Virus record (IMG/VR): IMGVR_UViG_3300034073_002417
Span: 1 to 46,518 of that record
DNA from: a virus
Strand: one strand, 5' to 3'
DNA: 46,518 nt
The position numbers were made by a program, and so were the translations under genes. Below, one piece after another: positions 15,644-24,182 of this stretch. Every line of letters begins with the position of its first letter. Position 1 is the stretch's first letter. The notes under the pieces are model-generated. The model was given only the letters and a program-made list of their open reading frames with translations, made no database searches and was not told where the DNA came from.

Positions 15644-16521
15644 TTTTTATTTTTAATCCAATCTAAAACTGAAATAGTATAATTCCATCCAAGATGTGTT
15701 TTTATCTTTGATATATCTGCTCTTGAATGAAGAACTTCTCCGATTCTTTCGGGAATTCTAACTTGATAGGATGAAATTAAATCAGCAATATCTGAAATTT
15801 TAGTTCCAATACTTGTACCTACATTAAATTCTTCTCCATAAGAAGTTAATTCTTTTTGAGAAGCTAGAATATTTGCGTTAACAACATCAGAAACATGTAT
15901 AAAATCTCTTGTCTGATAACCGTCTCCAATTATAGTTAATGGTTCACCACTTTCTTTTTGTCTCATAAAGATTGACATTACTGGAGCATATTGTCCTGTT
16001 TTATGTTGCCTCTCTCCATATACATTGAAATATCTGAAAATAACTGTTTTCAATCCATATAGTTCATAATACATTTTACAAAGTTGTTCTCCAGTATGTT
16101 TTGAGATTGAATAAGTGTTTAGGCACTTAACTGGATTGGTTTCTACACTAGGTAAGAATAAACTATTTCCGTATACTGCAGAAGTGGAAGAAAACATAAA
16201 TTTATTTACTTTATGAAGTCTAGAGCACTCCAAAACATTCATAGTAGACAAAGTATTATTTGCCATACTTTCATTTGGTTTTTCTACACAATAAGGTATA
16301 GAAACATCAGATGCTAAGTGAAAAACATTATCTACTCCCTCAAAATAGTGAACAAACTTATAATAGTTTTCAGATAAATCTTGAAGATAATATTTTGCTT
16401 TCTCGTTTTTATAATTAGGTAATACTCTATCTAATACTATAACATCGTGTCCTATTTCCACTAAAAGATCTACAAGATGAGAACCAATAAAACCGCATCC
16501 ACCAGTCACTAAACTTTTCAT
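15640..16521 (-). CDS. NAD-dependent sugar epimerase (GalE/WbpP-like SDR)
   Basis: 293 residues from the ATG at 16521. An upstream ATG at 16548 would overlap the previous gene, and the Rossmann motif fits MKSLVTGGCGFIGSHLVDLL at the N-terminus. Extended-SDR features: GxxGxxG at 7-13, HLASDVSIPYCVEKP, catalytic SST then Y-x3-K (YSISKHTGEQL), and RYFNVYGERQ with DGYQTRDFIHVSDV, typical of UDP-glucose or UDP-GlcNAc 4-epimerases. It may supply UDP-Gal or UDP-GalNAc to the transferases around it. It could also be a dehydratase or reductase of the same superfamily. The start lies two bases after the preceding stop. Confidence 0.85.
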   Translation of the reverse strand: MKSLVTGGCGFIGSHLVDLLVEIGHDVIVLDRVLPNYKNEKAKYYLQDLSENYYKFVHYFEGVDNVFHLASDVSIPYCVEKPNESMANNTLSTMNVLECSRLHKVNKFMFSSTSAVYGNSLFLPSVETNPVKCLNTYSISKHTGEQLCKMYYELYGLKTVIFRYFNVYGERQHKTGQYAPVMSIFMRQKESGEPLTIIGDGYQTRDFIHVSDVVNANILASQKELTSYGEEFNVGTSIGTKISDIADLISSYQVRIPERIGEVLHSRADISKIKTHLGWNYTISVLDWIKNKK

Positions 16522-16522
16522 A

Positions 16523-17068
16523 TTAATAAACCTTAAAGCAAAGAACATTTCCTATTAATTGATGCTTATAATTTGGATTAATAGTTTTTACAAAATCAAT
16601 TACATCGTCTAGTTTTAGATAATCAAACATCCAAGTTTCAAAGCACTGAAAATCATCAATCAAAATAACATGATCTTTAATGGGATGATTTTTAATTATT
16701 TCCAACTCTTTCATTAAAGGACAAGGATCAATACCTTCCTTTACTGATATTGGACCAAATCCCAAATCCTGTCTAGTTTCATCAAAAGGCATAAAATGTG
16801 CATCAAGAAAAATCATTACTTTTTCATTAATTTCAGACAAAACTTTTTCAAGAAAAACTTGAGATTCTTCAACCTCAGCAATTACATTTTTGCCCTTAAA
16901 CTTTTCTCTTGCATCTGAAATAAAATCTGGATTGATATCGCAGGTATATACCTGCTCAAACCCAGATAAAAGAGCCCTTTCAACTCCATCCCCCTTCCAA
17001 CATCCGGTTTCAATAAAAACCTTTATGCCTTGATTATATTGAGTAAAAACTTGAACTGAACTTGTCAT
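16523..17068 (-). CDS. Class I SAM methyltransferase-like protein
   Basis: 181 residues. FIETGCWKGDGVERALLSGF (near 19-38) is a motif I glycine-rich SAM-binding variant. VYTCDINPDFISDAREKF gives the acidic ribose-binding residue, IFLDAHF the post-II strand, and HVILIDDFQCF the later conserved strand. The layout resembles sugar O-methyltransferases and small Methyltransf_24-type proteins. Overlaps the GT25 gene by four bases. Methylation of a sugar is inferred from the neighbours; the substrate is unknown. Confidence 0.7.
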   Translation of the reverse strand: MTSSVQVFTQYNQGIKVFIETGCWKGDGVERALLSGFEQVYTCDINPDFISDAREKFKGKNVIAEVEESQVFLEKVLSEINEKVMIFLDAHFMPFDETRQDLGFGPISVKEGIDPCPLMKELEIIKNHPIKDHVILIDDFQCFETWMFDYLKLDDVIDFVKTINPNYKHQLIGNVLCFKVY

Positions 17069-17817
17069 AAAATTTTTGTCGGTAAAAAATATCCTGGTAT
17101 ACCATTTACGTCTTTCATCTCAATGAGAGGTTTTAATGGTGATTTGAAATTACTATTAATTTTATAATAGTTTTCGTCTTCTGTCAAAATTCTATTGAAT
17201 AGTTTATTTGAAGTATCTCTACCTAAGGATACTTCACTTATTTTTCCTGTTGTAACAGCACTCCATTCATACTGCCTAAAAAGAGGAGAATCAAAAGAAT
17301 AAACATTATAATATCTATGAATCTCAGCAAATCCTATATCCAAATGATTCTCTATTTCATAACCAGAGTGATATGAAATACGTTTACATATATCAACATA
17401 ACAATCAGACAGATACATTATAGCATGAGTTGCAAGCATATTATGAACTCTTACAATTTCATCATTAATTTTAGTAGTATGAACATATGGACCGGAATGA
17501 TTTAAATATCTCCCCCAATGTGAAATACCAAGATATAAAGCATCTGCATCATCAGGTAGTTCTACACTATCAAAAAATTCTCTATTTAAGGAACAATCAT
17601 CCTCTAAAATTATGAATGGGGGAGTTTGAGTTTTAAGAATCTCATAATGAGATCGAGCACATCCGATTATTCTCCCTGCCTCATGTCTTATTGCGGAAAA
17701 TCTTTGGACATATTTGAATCCAAGAATTTTAAGCATTTCTTCTGTTCTTTTTCTTTTTTCATCTTCACCATCAAGATTAATATAAAAAACAGGAATTTCA
17801 GTTAATTTAATATTCAT
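17065..17817 (-). CDS. GT25-family glycosyltransferase
   Basis: 250 residues. It starts with IPVFYINLDGEDEKRKRTEE (residues 8-27) and carries the EDD box at 72-74 (FIILEDDCSLN), plus GCARSHYEIL, all GT25 signatures. Only distantly related to the GT25 gene at 14100, so not a recent duplication. Bacterial GT25 members often transfer beta-linked galactose, which would give an acceptor for the GT11 and GT6 enzymes of this operon (inference). It overlaps both neighbours by four bases. Confidence 0.85.
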   Translation of the reverse strand: MNIKLTEIPVFYINLDGEDEKRKRTEEMLKILGFKYVQRFSAIRHEAGRIIGCARSHYEILKTQTPPFIILEDDCSLNREFFDSVELPDDADALYLGISHWGRYLNHSGPYVHTTKINDEIVRVHNMLATHAIMYLSDCYVDICKRISYHSGYEIENHLDIGFAEIHRYYNVYSFDSPLFRQYEWSAVTTGKISEVSLGRDTSNKLFNRILTEDENYYKINSNFKSPLKPLIEMKDVNGIPGYFLPTKIL

Positions 17818-18722
17818 AAAATAGAAAGTAGACTTTGAACACGATTTAAATAAGTATGATTCTCTTTTATAAATTCTTGATTATCTTTTAAGACTTCTTT
17901 TGTTGCATTTTTAGATGCCTCTTCAGTTTCGGTATAAAGATTATTTAAGTCTTCGTTGGTAGTAATTCTTCCATCAAAAAACTTATTCATTTTAATTGAA
18001 TTTGTTCCAATCCAACATCCATAACTCAATGCCTTAAAAATTCTACAAGGAATGTATCCATTGTCTAAATGCTGAGGTGGTCTTAAATCGAAATTTAAAT
18101 AAGATTTTTTTGTAAGATCTATATTTTGATTGTCATCCATAAACCCATTATTTTTTCTACTGCGAATACCGGAATATCCTCCATAATTAACAAACTGCTT
18201 TCCATTAGAATCGACAACAGAAGTAATTTTTTGAATATATTCTCCAGAAAGAGATCCAATATAATTTACAGTATCTTTTGTATTATCGAAAAGAACTTGA
18301 TCTTGAGAATCAATTTCATCCGGAAGAAGATCAGTTCCCCACATTATAACAGCAGTTTTAGTGTCAGGATGATACCAAGAATATTCATCAATATTTTTTA
18401 CATCATCATTCCAATTATATTGCTCATGATAAACTAAAAGGTTATATACATTATCATGCTCAATTTTATTTTGAGAATGAAATCCATCCTCTATATTGTG
18501 AATAAAATATTTTGAAGAATCAACGATTGGAAGATGTCTACGGCAATTATTTTCAGAAATTATGATAGCATCTGATAGATCTTCTTGAGAATATTCTTCA
18601 CTATCATCATACCATACTACATCATAATCCAAATAAGAAAATGCTTTTGCAAATCCAAGATGTATATAAGAATGTGTATGAGTATGTGGTGGGTATCCCC
18701 ATATTACTATTTTTTTAGTCAT
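17814..18722 (-). CDS. Probable glycosyltransferase, GT-B-like
   Basis: 302 residues. The N-terminus (KKIVIWGYPPHTHTHSYIHL, AKAFSYLDYDVVWYDDSEE) looks like the first Rossmann domain of a GT-B enzyme. The C-terminal half has DLRPPQHLDNGYIPCRIFKA and LSYGCWIGTNSIKMNKFFDG, resembling the donor-binding region of group 1 or CgeB-like transferases. A His-rich HTHTHSYIH sits where GT-B enzymes have their first loop. No membrane segment. Overlaps the GT25 gene by four bases. Donor and acceptor unknown. Confidence 0.6.
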   Translation of the reverse strand: MTKKIVIWGYPPHTHTHSYIHLGFAKAFSYLDYDVVWYDDSEEYSQEDLSDAIIISENNCRRHLPIVDSSKYFIHNIEDGFHSQNKIEHDNVYNLLVYHEQYNWNDDVKNIDEYSWYHPDTKTAVIMWGTDLLPDEIDSQDQVLFDNTKDTVNYIGSLSGEYIQKITSVVDSNGKQFVNYGGYSGIRSRKNNGFMDDNQNIDLTKKSYLNFDLRPPQHLDNGYIPCRIFKALSYGCWIGTNSIKMNKFFDGRITTNEDLNNLYTETEEASKNATKEVLKDNQEFIKENHTYLNRVQSLLSIL

Positions 18723-18723
18723 T

Positions 18724-19428
18724 TTAATTTCTCACTTTAGAATGGTTTTTTTCTAAGGCCATAATTTTAGGATCAAATGGAACATTCCATCCCATTGGAT
18801 TAAATTTAACTGCCTCAGGATAACAATAAGAAGGTGTTAGTTCTAGTGTAGGAGGATTATCAATTAGATATCTATTCATATGACTTTCATCATGCCATAC
18901 TGCTATTATATCTTGTTGAAAATCTTTTTCGACATTTTCAACTATAGTCTCTGCCATTTTCAAAAAATATTCTGGTTTCCCTCCATTAAATCCACCAGCA
19001 TAATACATTGACCCCTCACCATAGGGGACATAAGCAGTAGATTTAGGACGACGTTCATATGAAAATTCATCTTTATTTTTAAACCAGAATCCAGGATGTT
19101 GAGTAGCAACTAAGTCTCCCAAAACTTCATCACCAACCTTGTCAACAATTCTCATATCAACATCCATATAGAAGCAATAATCAAATTGAGAAATATATTC
19201 TTTTTCCTTTACAAAGTAGTGATACCTTTTTAAAGTTGGAATAGGCCAAGGTTCGTGTTCAATTTGAGATATTTTTACATTATCAGAAACTTCTTCAATT
19301 TCATGATTAGTAAAAATTAAGGCAGAAATATCATGACCATTTAAAAAGTTTTCTTCAACTGAATTTAAAAGTTGCTCTACAAATTGAATATATTTGTTTG
19401 TAGCAATGTTAAGTATACAAATTTTCAT
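18724..19428 (-). CDS. GT6-family alpha-1,3-Gal/GalNAc transferase (ABO blood-group family)
   Basis: 234 residues covering only the catalytic domain, with no membrane anchor or stem. GT6 blocks appear in order: PWPIPTLKRY (60-69), DVD metal-binding motif (89-91 in FYMDVDMRI), HPGFWF (111-116), YERRPKSTAYVPYGEG (124-139), YYAGGFNGG (142-150), VWHDESHMNRYL (177-188) and LTPSYCYPE (197-205). Vertebrate members add alpha-1,3 Gal or GalNAc to galactose, the A and B enzymes requiring an alpha-1,2-fucosylated acceptor. That makes the GT11 gene three genes upstream significant. Family assignment is firm. Donor choice is unknown. From memory, bacterial GT6 proteins usually have NxN in place of DxD. 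Confidence 0.93.
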   Translation of the reverse strand: MKICILNIATNKYIQFVEQLLNSVEENFLNGHDISALIFTNHEIEEVSDNVKISQIEHEPWPIPTLKRYHYFVKEKEYISQFDYCFYMDVDMRIVDKVGDEVLGDLVATQHPGFWFKNKDEFSYERRPKSTAYVPYGEGSMYYAGGFNGGKPEYFLKMAETIVENVEKDFQQDIIAVWHDESHMNRYLIDNPPTLELTPSYCYPEAVKFNPMGWNVPFDPKIMALEKNHSKVRN

Positions 19429-19437
19429 AGGACTTTT

Positions 19438-20094
19438 TTAATTTTTTTCTATTTTATTTCTAATCAAAACAAGTAATTTATCATTATCAAAGGGATATGT
19501 CATTTTATTATTATGATCTGTTTCAATAAATGACATATTACTAAAATACATTGTGTGATTATAAGCTGAAATTTCTTGATAATATTGAAATTCATCTTTG
19601 GAACTATCTATATCCTCAATGATTAAATATCCTCCAGGGTTTAAATAATTGTAAGCAGTTCTAATAACTTTTATTTGATCCCAAAATTGATGACTAGCAT
19701 CGTCAATAATAATATCAAATTTTACTCCAGTCTTATCAAAACATTCTTTAATAGAATCTTCTGAAGAAGCATCCATTTGGTCATAATAAACATTTTCCAA
19801 ATTCTGACCTCTTGCATATTCCAATAAATCAGGATTGCTATCCCACGCATAAATGTTTGCATTTGAAAAATACATTCTCCACATTTGAATAGATGCATTT
19901 TTCAAAATACCTATTTCTCCAATATTAATTTCTTTATATCTCATCGAAGAAAAAAGAATATCATAAAAAGGAGTATATCCATGTCTCCATTGACCAGAAT
20001 TGTATGGAGATTTATCTGATTGAAAAAGAGACCCAAGTTTACATAAATCAGTGTTAGTATTATTAGAATTAAAAATAATTTTATTAATAGTCAT
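19438..20094 (-). CDS. Class I SAM-dependent methyltransferase
   Basis: 218 residues. LGSLFQSDKSPYNSGQWRHGYTPFY followed by INIGEIGIL (motif I), IYAWDSNPDLLEYAR (ribose-binding Asp), YDQMDASSEDSIKECF, FDIIIDDASHQFWDQIKVIR and LNPGGYLIIEDIDSS. This arrangement occurs in glycan and antibiotic O-methyltransferases such as the macrocin type, where DDASH binds metal and acts in catalysis. It overlaps its upstream neighbour, another methyltransferase, by four bases. Sugar O-methylation is inferred from family and operon. Confidence 0.8.
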   Translation of the reverse strand: MTINKIIFNSNNTNTDLCKLGSLFQSDKSPYNSGQWRHGYTPFYDILFSSMRYKEINIGEIGILKNASIQMWRMYFSNANIYAWDSNPDLLEYARGQNLENVYYDQMDASSEDSIKECFDKTGVKFDIIIDDASHQFWDQIKVIRTAYNYLNPGGYLIIEDIDSSKDEFQYYQEISAYNHTMYFSNMSFIETDHNNKMTYPFDNDKLLVLIRNKIEKN

Positions 20095-20723
20095 ATTAAC
20101 TTCAATGTAAATAGAGCATAAACCATACTCTTTTTTTCTAAAAATCCAATTTCACTAAATTTTGTTTCAATATTCAATTCTTTAAATGATTTTTCAATTA
20201 GGTTGGGTAGAGTGTATATAGAAAACCAATAATTGTGATCTGGATGAACTGATTCCAAATAATAATCTTCTTGATCCGTATTTGCTTTAAATTGACTTTC
20301 TACAAAGGCATTTGGTGCAGTTATAAGTATCTCTGTATCTTCTTTTACATTTTTTAAAATAGAATGTAAAAATAATTCTACATTATTTACATGTTCTATT
20401 GTTTCTGGTATTAGTAAAAAATCATATTTTTTATCTGGGATTTCAAAAAACAAAGTATCATTTTTAAATAATCCACTATCAATCATTTTAGTGATTGTTT
20501 CTTTATCTTTATCAAACCCATCAATAGTATCAATGGTTTTAGACAATGAGTAATGTAAATTTGTATTTTGATTGTATATCGGCCAATCAGCACAACCATA
20601 ATGAAGAACTGTTTTGTTTTTTAACTTTTCTTCAAAAAAATTCAATCTAGATATTTTTACATTATTTGTTTTTACTTTTTGAATGTAAAAATTATTAAAA
20701 GATCTTTTTATAATATCTGTCAT
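20091..20723 (-). CDS. Class I SAM-dependent methyltransferase
   Basis: 210 residues. Motif I is VLHYGCADWPIY (near 39-50), DTIDGFDKDKETITKM supplies the acidic residue, and FLLIPETIEHVNNVELFLHS with EILITAPNAF covers motifs II and III, as in Methyltransf_11/23 proteins. It directly follows the GT11 gene (stop and start adjacent). The low-G+C codon use matches the operon. Substrate is unknown; a sugar or lipid-linked glycan is the best guess. Confidence 0.75.
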   Translation of the reverse strand: MTDIIKRSFNNFYIQKVKTNNVKISRLNFFEEKLKNKTVLHYGCADWPIYNQNTNLHYSLSKTIDTIDGFDKDKETITKMIDSGLFKNDTLFFEIPDKKYDFLLIPETIEHVNNVELFLHSILKNVKEDTEILITAPNAFVESQFKANTDQEDYYLESVHPDHNYWFSIYTLPNLIEKSFKELNIETKFSEIGFLEKKSMVYALFTLKLI

Positions 20724-21530
20724 TTAAATAACGATCCAATCAGAACAATAAAGGTCTTTTGTATCCTTAGTTTCTTTGAGTTCACCAGCAAACCATTCTT
20801 TAGGAGCAATTACTTTTTTACTTTTTGCTAACCATGCTCCCCACCAACTATAAGAACTATTTGCGATAATGTGATAATCACACATAGTCATAATACAAAG
20901 ATCAGAAATAGGATCTTCTCCTTGAGATAAAAAGAATCTATCATCTGAAAAGATTTCTTGATCATTGCACCACTTATGGTCGTCAGAAAAAATTATAACA
21001 GGAATCTGACTGTCAAAGTGAGATAGTGCTTCTGTATAATACTCTAAAGGTTGAACTGGATGATTAGGATTAGTTAAATAATCTCCTCTACGAACGTGTA
21101 GGGAAATTACTTCTGTATCCATAAAGTGCTCATTATAAAAAGATTTGCAATCAGACAAAATTGTATCTTTAAAAGTATAATCTTCTCTAATTTCATCTTC
21201 AATATGCTTGAAATATTTTTCAGTTTGAAAATATCCAAGTAAATCAGTTCCGTCTTCGCAAGTATTAAAAAACTCTTCATTAAAATCAAACCGTGATTCC
21301 ATAACCACCTTGTTTGATGTAAGATTTACATTATTTTTACTTTCTAAATCAAACACATCATAAATGCAAACACGATCTTGTCTAACATTTGCATCAAAAA
21401 CCCCAAATACATCCTTTGGGGGAATACAAAAATCAAATCCACGATTTGCAGCAATTCCTTTCAAAGAAGCATATTGAAACATTTGATTGGCAAGTCTGCC
21501 AAGATTTCCAAGATTATTAAATGATAACAT
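20724..21530 (-). CDS. GT11-family alpha-1,2-fucosyltransferase
   Basis: 268 residues from the ATG at 21530. A longer frame to 21578 would overlap the GDP-fucose synthase by 62 bases and adds no conserved residues. The N-terminal GRLANQMFQYASLKGIA (11-27) corresponds to the family's GxLGNQxFQ block. Motif I is HVRRGDY (145-151), binding the GDP moiety. FSDDHKWC and NSSYSWWGAWLA (224-235) complete the GT11 signature. The enzyme moves L-fucose from GDP-fucose to O-2 of galactose, giving an H-type linkage. The two genes before it make GDP-fucose. Confidence 0.92.
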   Translation of the reverse strand: MLSFNNLGNLGRLANQMFQYASLKGIAANRGFDFCIPPKDVFGVFDANVRQDRVCIYDVFDLESKNNVNLTSNKVVMESRFDFNEEFFNTCEDGTDLLGYFQTEKYFKHIEDEIREDYTFKDTILSDCKSFYNEHFMDTEVISLHVRRGDYLTNPNHPVQPLEYYTEALSHFDSQIPVIIFSDDHKWCNDQEIFSDDRFFLSQGEDPISDLCIMTMCDYHIIANSSYSWWGAWLAKSKKVIAPKEWFAGELKETKDTKDLYCSDWIVI

Positions 21531-22449
21531 TTTCTTTAAACCACTCGTATGTTTTAGTAATTCCAGAATAAAGATCAATATTTGGTTTCCAACCCAATGC
21601 CTTTATCTTTTCAATATTTAGAACCTTTCTTGGAGTTCCATTAGGCTTAGATTCATTCCAAATAATTTCTCCTTTATATCCTACAATGTCACTTATTGTT
21701 TCAGCAAGTTCTCTAATAGTAATATCTTCACCAGTGCCGACATTAATGTGATCTTCACTATCATAATCCCGCATACAAACAAAACAAGCATCTGCTAGAT
21801 CATCTACGTGAAGAAATTCCCTCATAGGAGTTCCATCTCCCCAGCATTGAACATAAGGAAATTGTGAAACTTTTGCTTGATGAAATTTAGCAATAAGTCC
21901 TGGAAGAACGTGAGAACTTTCTAGATCAAAATTATCATTAGGACCATATAGATTTGTTGGCATTAATGAAATTGCATTAAATCCATATTGCTTACGATAT
22001 GCCTGACACATTTTAATTCCTGCAATCTTAGCAATCGCATAAGCATCATTTGTAGGTTCTAGAGCACCAGTCATCAACTGATCTTCAGTAATTGGTTGAG
22101 TTGCAAACTTAGGATAAATGCAAGATGAACCAAGAAATAAAAGTTTTTTAACACCAAATTTTCTAGATGCTTCTATGATATTTGATTGTATCATCAAGTT
22201 GTCATAGATGAAATGAGCAGGATAATCATTGTTAGCACAGATGCCTCCTACTTTAGCAGCAGCAAGATAAACATATTCAGGTTCATTAATTTGAAAAAAT
22301 CTTTCCACTTCTTCTTGCCTTCTTAGATCCCAATGAGAAGAAGGTGATGAGATAATGTTTATATACCCTTTCATATGAAGCATACGGACAATGGCAGATC
22401 CAACCATTCCCGTATTTCCAGCAACATATATTTTACTATCAGCGTTCAT
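21517..22449 (-). CDS. fcl: GDP-L-fucose synthase
   Basis: 310 residues, family-typical. A bifunctional 3,5-epimerase/4-reductase converts GDP-4-keto-6-deoxymannose to GDP-L-fucose with NADPH. Seen: Rossmann [14 protein letters not shown] (12-25), [15 protein letters not shown] with the catalytic Ser-Cys region, [12 protein letters not shown] (Y-x3-K), [25 protein letters not shown] and [15 protein letters not shown]. Overlaps gmd by 11 bases and the GT11 gene by 14. Confidence 0.96.
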   Translation of the reverse strand: MNADSKIYVAGNTGMVGSAIVRMLHMKGYINIISSPSSHWDLRRQEEVERFFQINEPEYVYLAAAKVGGICANNDYPAHFIYDNLMIQSNIIEASRKFGVKKLLFLGSSCIYPKFATQPITEDQLMTGALEPTNDAYAIAKIAGIKMCQAYRKQYGFNAISLMPTNLYGPNDNFDLESSHVLPGLIAKFHQAKVSQFPYVQCWGDGTPMREFLHVDDLADACFVCMRDYDSEDHINVGTGEDITIRELAETISDIVGYKGEIIWNESKPNGTPRKVLNIEKIKALGWKPNIDLYSGITKTYEWFKENVII

Positions 22450-23443
22450 TTTTACACATATCCTCCACTAATTGATCAAATGAAATTTTTGGTTCCCATC
22501 CAAGTTTTTGTTTTGCTTTTGTTGCATCTCCTAAAAGAGTTTCAACTTCAGAAGGTCTAAAATATTTTGGATCCACTATTACACGCACTAATCCAGTATT
22601 CTTATCAATTCCAATTTCATTACCATAAACATCAAACTGCCATTCAATATCCATTCCAAAGTAAGGTGCTGCTCTCTCGACAAACTCACGAACTGAATAT
22701 TGCTTTCCAGTAGCAATTACAAAGTCATCAGGATCATCTTGTTGAAGCATCAACCACATTGCCTCAACATAGTCCTTTGCGTGTCCCCAGTCTCTTAATG
22801 CATTCAAATTTCCCAGTTTAAGAACAGTTTGCTTACCTTCAGACATTGCCTTAAGACCTCTTGTAATCTTACGAGTTACAAAAGTTTCACCTCTTCTTGG
22901 AGATTCGTGATTAAAAAGAATACCTGTACAGGCATACATTCCATAAGATTCACGATAGTTTTTCGTAATCCAATATCCATAAACCTTAGAACATCCATAA
23001 GGTGAACGTGGATAAAAAGGAGTGGTTTCAGTCTGAGGAATTTCTTGGACTAAACCAAACATTTCAGAAGTTGATGCCTGATAGATACGAACTTTATCTT
23101 CAATTCCCAGGAGACGAACTGCCTCAAGAATACGAAGAGTTCCAAGACCATCAACCATACCAGTATATTCTGGCATCTCAAAAGATACTTTTACGTGACT
23201 CTGAGCACCCAGATTATAAATCTCATCTGGTTGAACTTGCTGTATAACTCTTACTAGATTGGTAGAATCAGTAAGATCACCATAATGAAGACGAATGCGA
23301 TTATAAATGTGATCAATGCGATGAGTATTGATAAGGGATGCTCTTCGGATAATCCCGTGAACTTCATAACCTTTTTCAAGTAATAACTCAGCGAGGTAAG
23401 ATCCATCTTGTCCTGTAATTCCTGTGATTAGTGCTATTTTCAT
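22439..23443 (-). CDS. gmd: GDP-mannose 4,6-dehydratase
   Basis: 334 residues. It makes GDP-4-keto-6-deoxy-D-mannose, the GDP-fucose precursor. Motifs: [20 protein letters not shown] (GxxGxxG), the NADP-binding [27 protein letters not shown], catalytic [20 protein letters not shown] (Y-x3-K), [17 protein letters not shown] and [12 protein letters not shown]. All are diagnostic of GMD. It overlaps fcl and the cupin gene, giving a compact GDP-fucose cassette. Regulation is probably from the promoter at 23808-23836. Confidence 0.97.
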   Translation of the reverse strand: MKIALITGITGQDGSYLAELLLEKGYEVHGIIRRASLINTHRIDHIYNRIRLHYGDLTDSTNLVRVIQQVQPDEIYNLGAQSHVKVSFEMPEYTGMVDGLGTLRILEAVRLLGIEDKVRIYQASTSEMFGLVQEIPQTETTPFYPRSPYGCSKVYGYWITKNYRESYGMYACTGILFNHESPRRGETFVTRKITRGLKAMSEGKQTVLKLGNLNALRDWGHAKDYVEAMWLMLQQDDPDDFVIATGKQYSVREFVERAAPYFGMDIEWQFDVYGNEIGIDKNTGLVRVIVDPKYFRPSEVETLLGDATKAKQKLGWEPKISFDQLVEDMCKNER

Positions 23444-23781
23444 ACTCTACCAAAATCATCCTCAAAACGTTCGATATCTTCCTCTAAACAAAAATCACCG
23501 TGCTGAACTTCAATCAAAGTAATCCCTGTTGATCCACCTTTTAATCTGTGCTTTACAGTCTTTGGAATAAAAACAAAATCTCCAGTTTGGATTTCTCTAG
23601 TATTTTCCCCAACTTCTACCAAACCATCACCTTGAACAACTGTCCAGTATTCATTGCGATGATTATGCAGTTGTAAAGAAAATCTAGAATCTGGGTTTAA
23701 ATAAATTCTTTTAACTTTATATTGGGGAGTCTCTGAAAATGATTCTTCATACCAACCCCAAGGTCTTTCAATTCGTTGCAT
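23440..23781 (-). CDS. Cupin, mannose-6-phosphate isomerase type II-like (ManC C-terminal domain)
   Basis: 113 residues matching the isomerase half of bifunctional Man[11 protein letters not shown] (6-15), [56 protein letters not shown] and [20 protein letters not shown]. His and Glu of the cupin fold bind Zn. The enzyme interconverts fructose-6-P and mannose-6-P. The pyrophosphorylase half is absent, so GDP-mannose would come from the host. First gene of the long glycan/AMG operon, overlapping gmd by four bases. Confidence 0.9.
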   Translation of the reverse strand: MQRIERPWGWYEESFSETPQYKVKRIYLNPDSRFSLQLHNHRNEYWTVVQGDGLVEVGENTREIQTGDFVFIPKTVKHRLKGGSTGITLIEVQHGDFCLEEDIERFEDDFGRV

Positions 23782-23807
23782 ATGTAATCAATAATATCCA
23801 TATATGT

Positions 23808-23836
23808 ATCATAACAAAAAAGATGGGCATTGTAAA
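23808..23836 (-). promoter_or_regulatory. Sigma70-type promoter of the glycan/AMG operon, inside a terminator
   Basis: TTTACA (-35, 23831-23836) and TATGAT (-10, 23808-23813) are separated by exactly 17 bases and precede the cupin gene at 23781. The -35 lies in the loop region of the hairpin at 23816-23847. It is the only strong promoter seen upstream of the 15-gene operon. Confidence 0.7.
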
Positions 23837-23847
23837 CCCATCTTTTT
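23816..23847. terminator. Bidirectional intrinsic terminator
   Basis: A GATGGG/CCCATC stem with a 9-base loop is flanked by A6 on one side and T5 on the other, so it can end transcription in both directions. On the minus strand it would close the unit containing the 70-residue gene. Confidence 0.75.
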
Positions 23848-23907
23848 CAGCATATTCAGGTCAACTTGACTCCACCAGTTCTGTTTAAGTCCATCCGTGA
23901 CTAATCA

Positions 23908-24120
23908 TCAAACTTCAACTACTTCAAGATCCTCATAAAGATAATCAATTAGCATTTCGTAATCGTCTTCAGGATCACCTGAAAATACAACTCCATTTTG
24001 CTCATAATAACGTTTTACTTTTTTGTAAAGTTTTGGATTTTTCACATCAAGGTAAAATTCTCCATTAGCAGCAGCACGAAGAGTATTTACGTCTTTTTTA
24101 AATTTTGAAGTAAGAGTCAT
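23908..24120 (-). CDS. Small conserved-type phage protein, unknown function
   Basis: 70 residues. Basic N-terminal half (MTLTSKFKKDVNTLRAAANG) and acidic C-terminal half (SGDPEDDYEMLIDYLYEDLE), the latter likely helical. No known motif. It has its own early-type promoter (24144-24172) and ends before the bidirectional terminator, so it is probably expressed early. I recall similar short proteins in cyanophages but cannot assign a role. Confidence 0.7.
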   Translation of the reverse strand: MTLTSKFKKDVNTLRAAANGEFYLDVKNPKLYKKVKRYYEQNGVVFSGDPEDDYEMLIDYLYEDLEVVEV

Positions 24121-24143
24121 TTCCTTAATTGGTTTACCTGAAT

Positions 24144-24172
24144 AGTATAGGTCTTTGAGAGGTAAAAGTCAA
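24144..24172 (-). promoter_or_regulatory. Sigma70-type promoter
   Basis: TTGACT (24167-24172) and TATACT (24144-24149) with 17 bases between, 24 bases before the ATG at 24120. Confidence 0.7.
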
Positions 24173-24182
24173 GTGGTCCAGA

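Noticed and set aside
21531-21578. N-terminal extension of the fucosyltransferase
   Set aside because: It overlaps the GDP-fucose synthase, adds no family sequence, and a better start exists at 21530.
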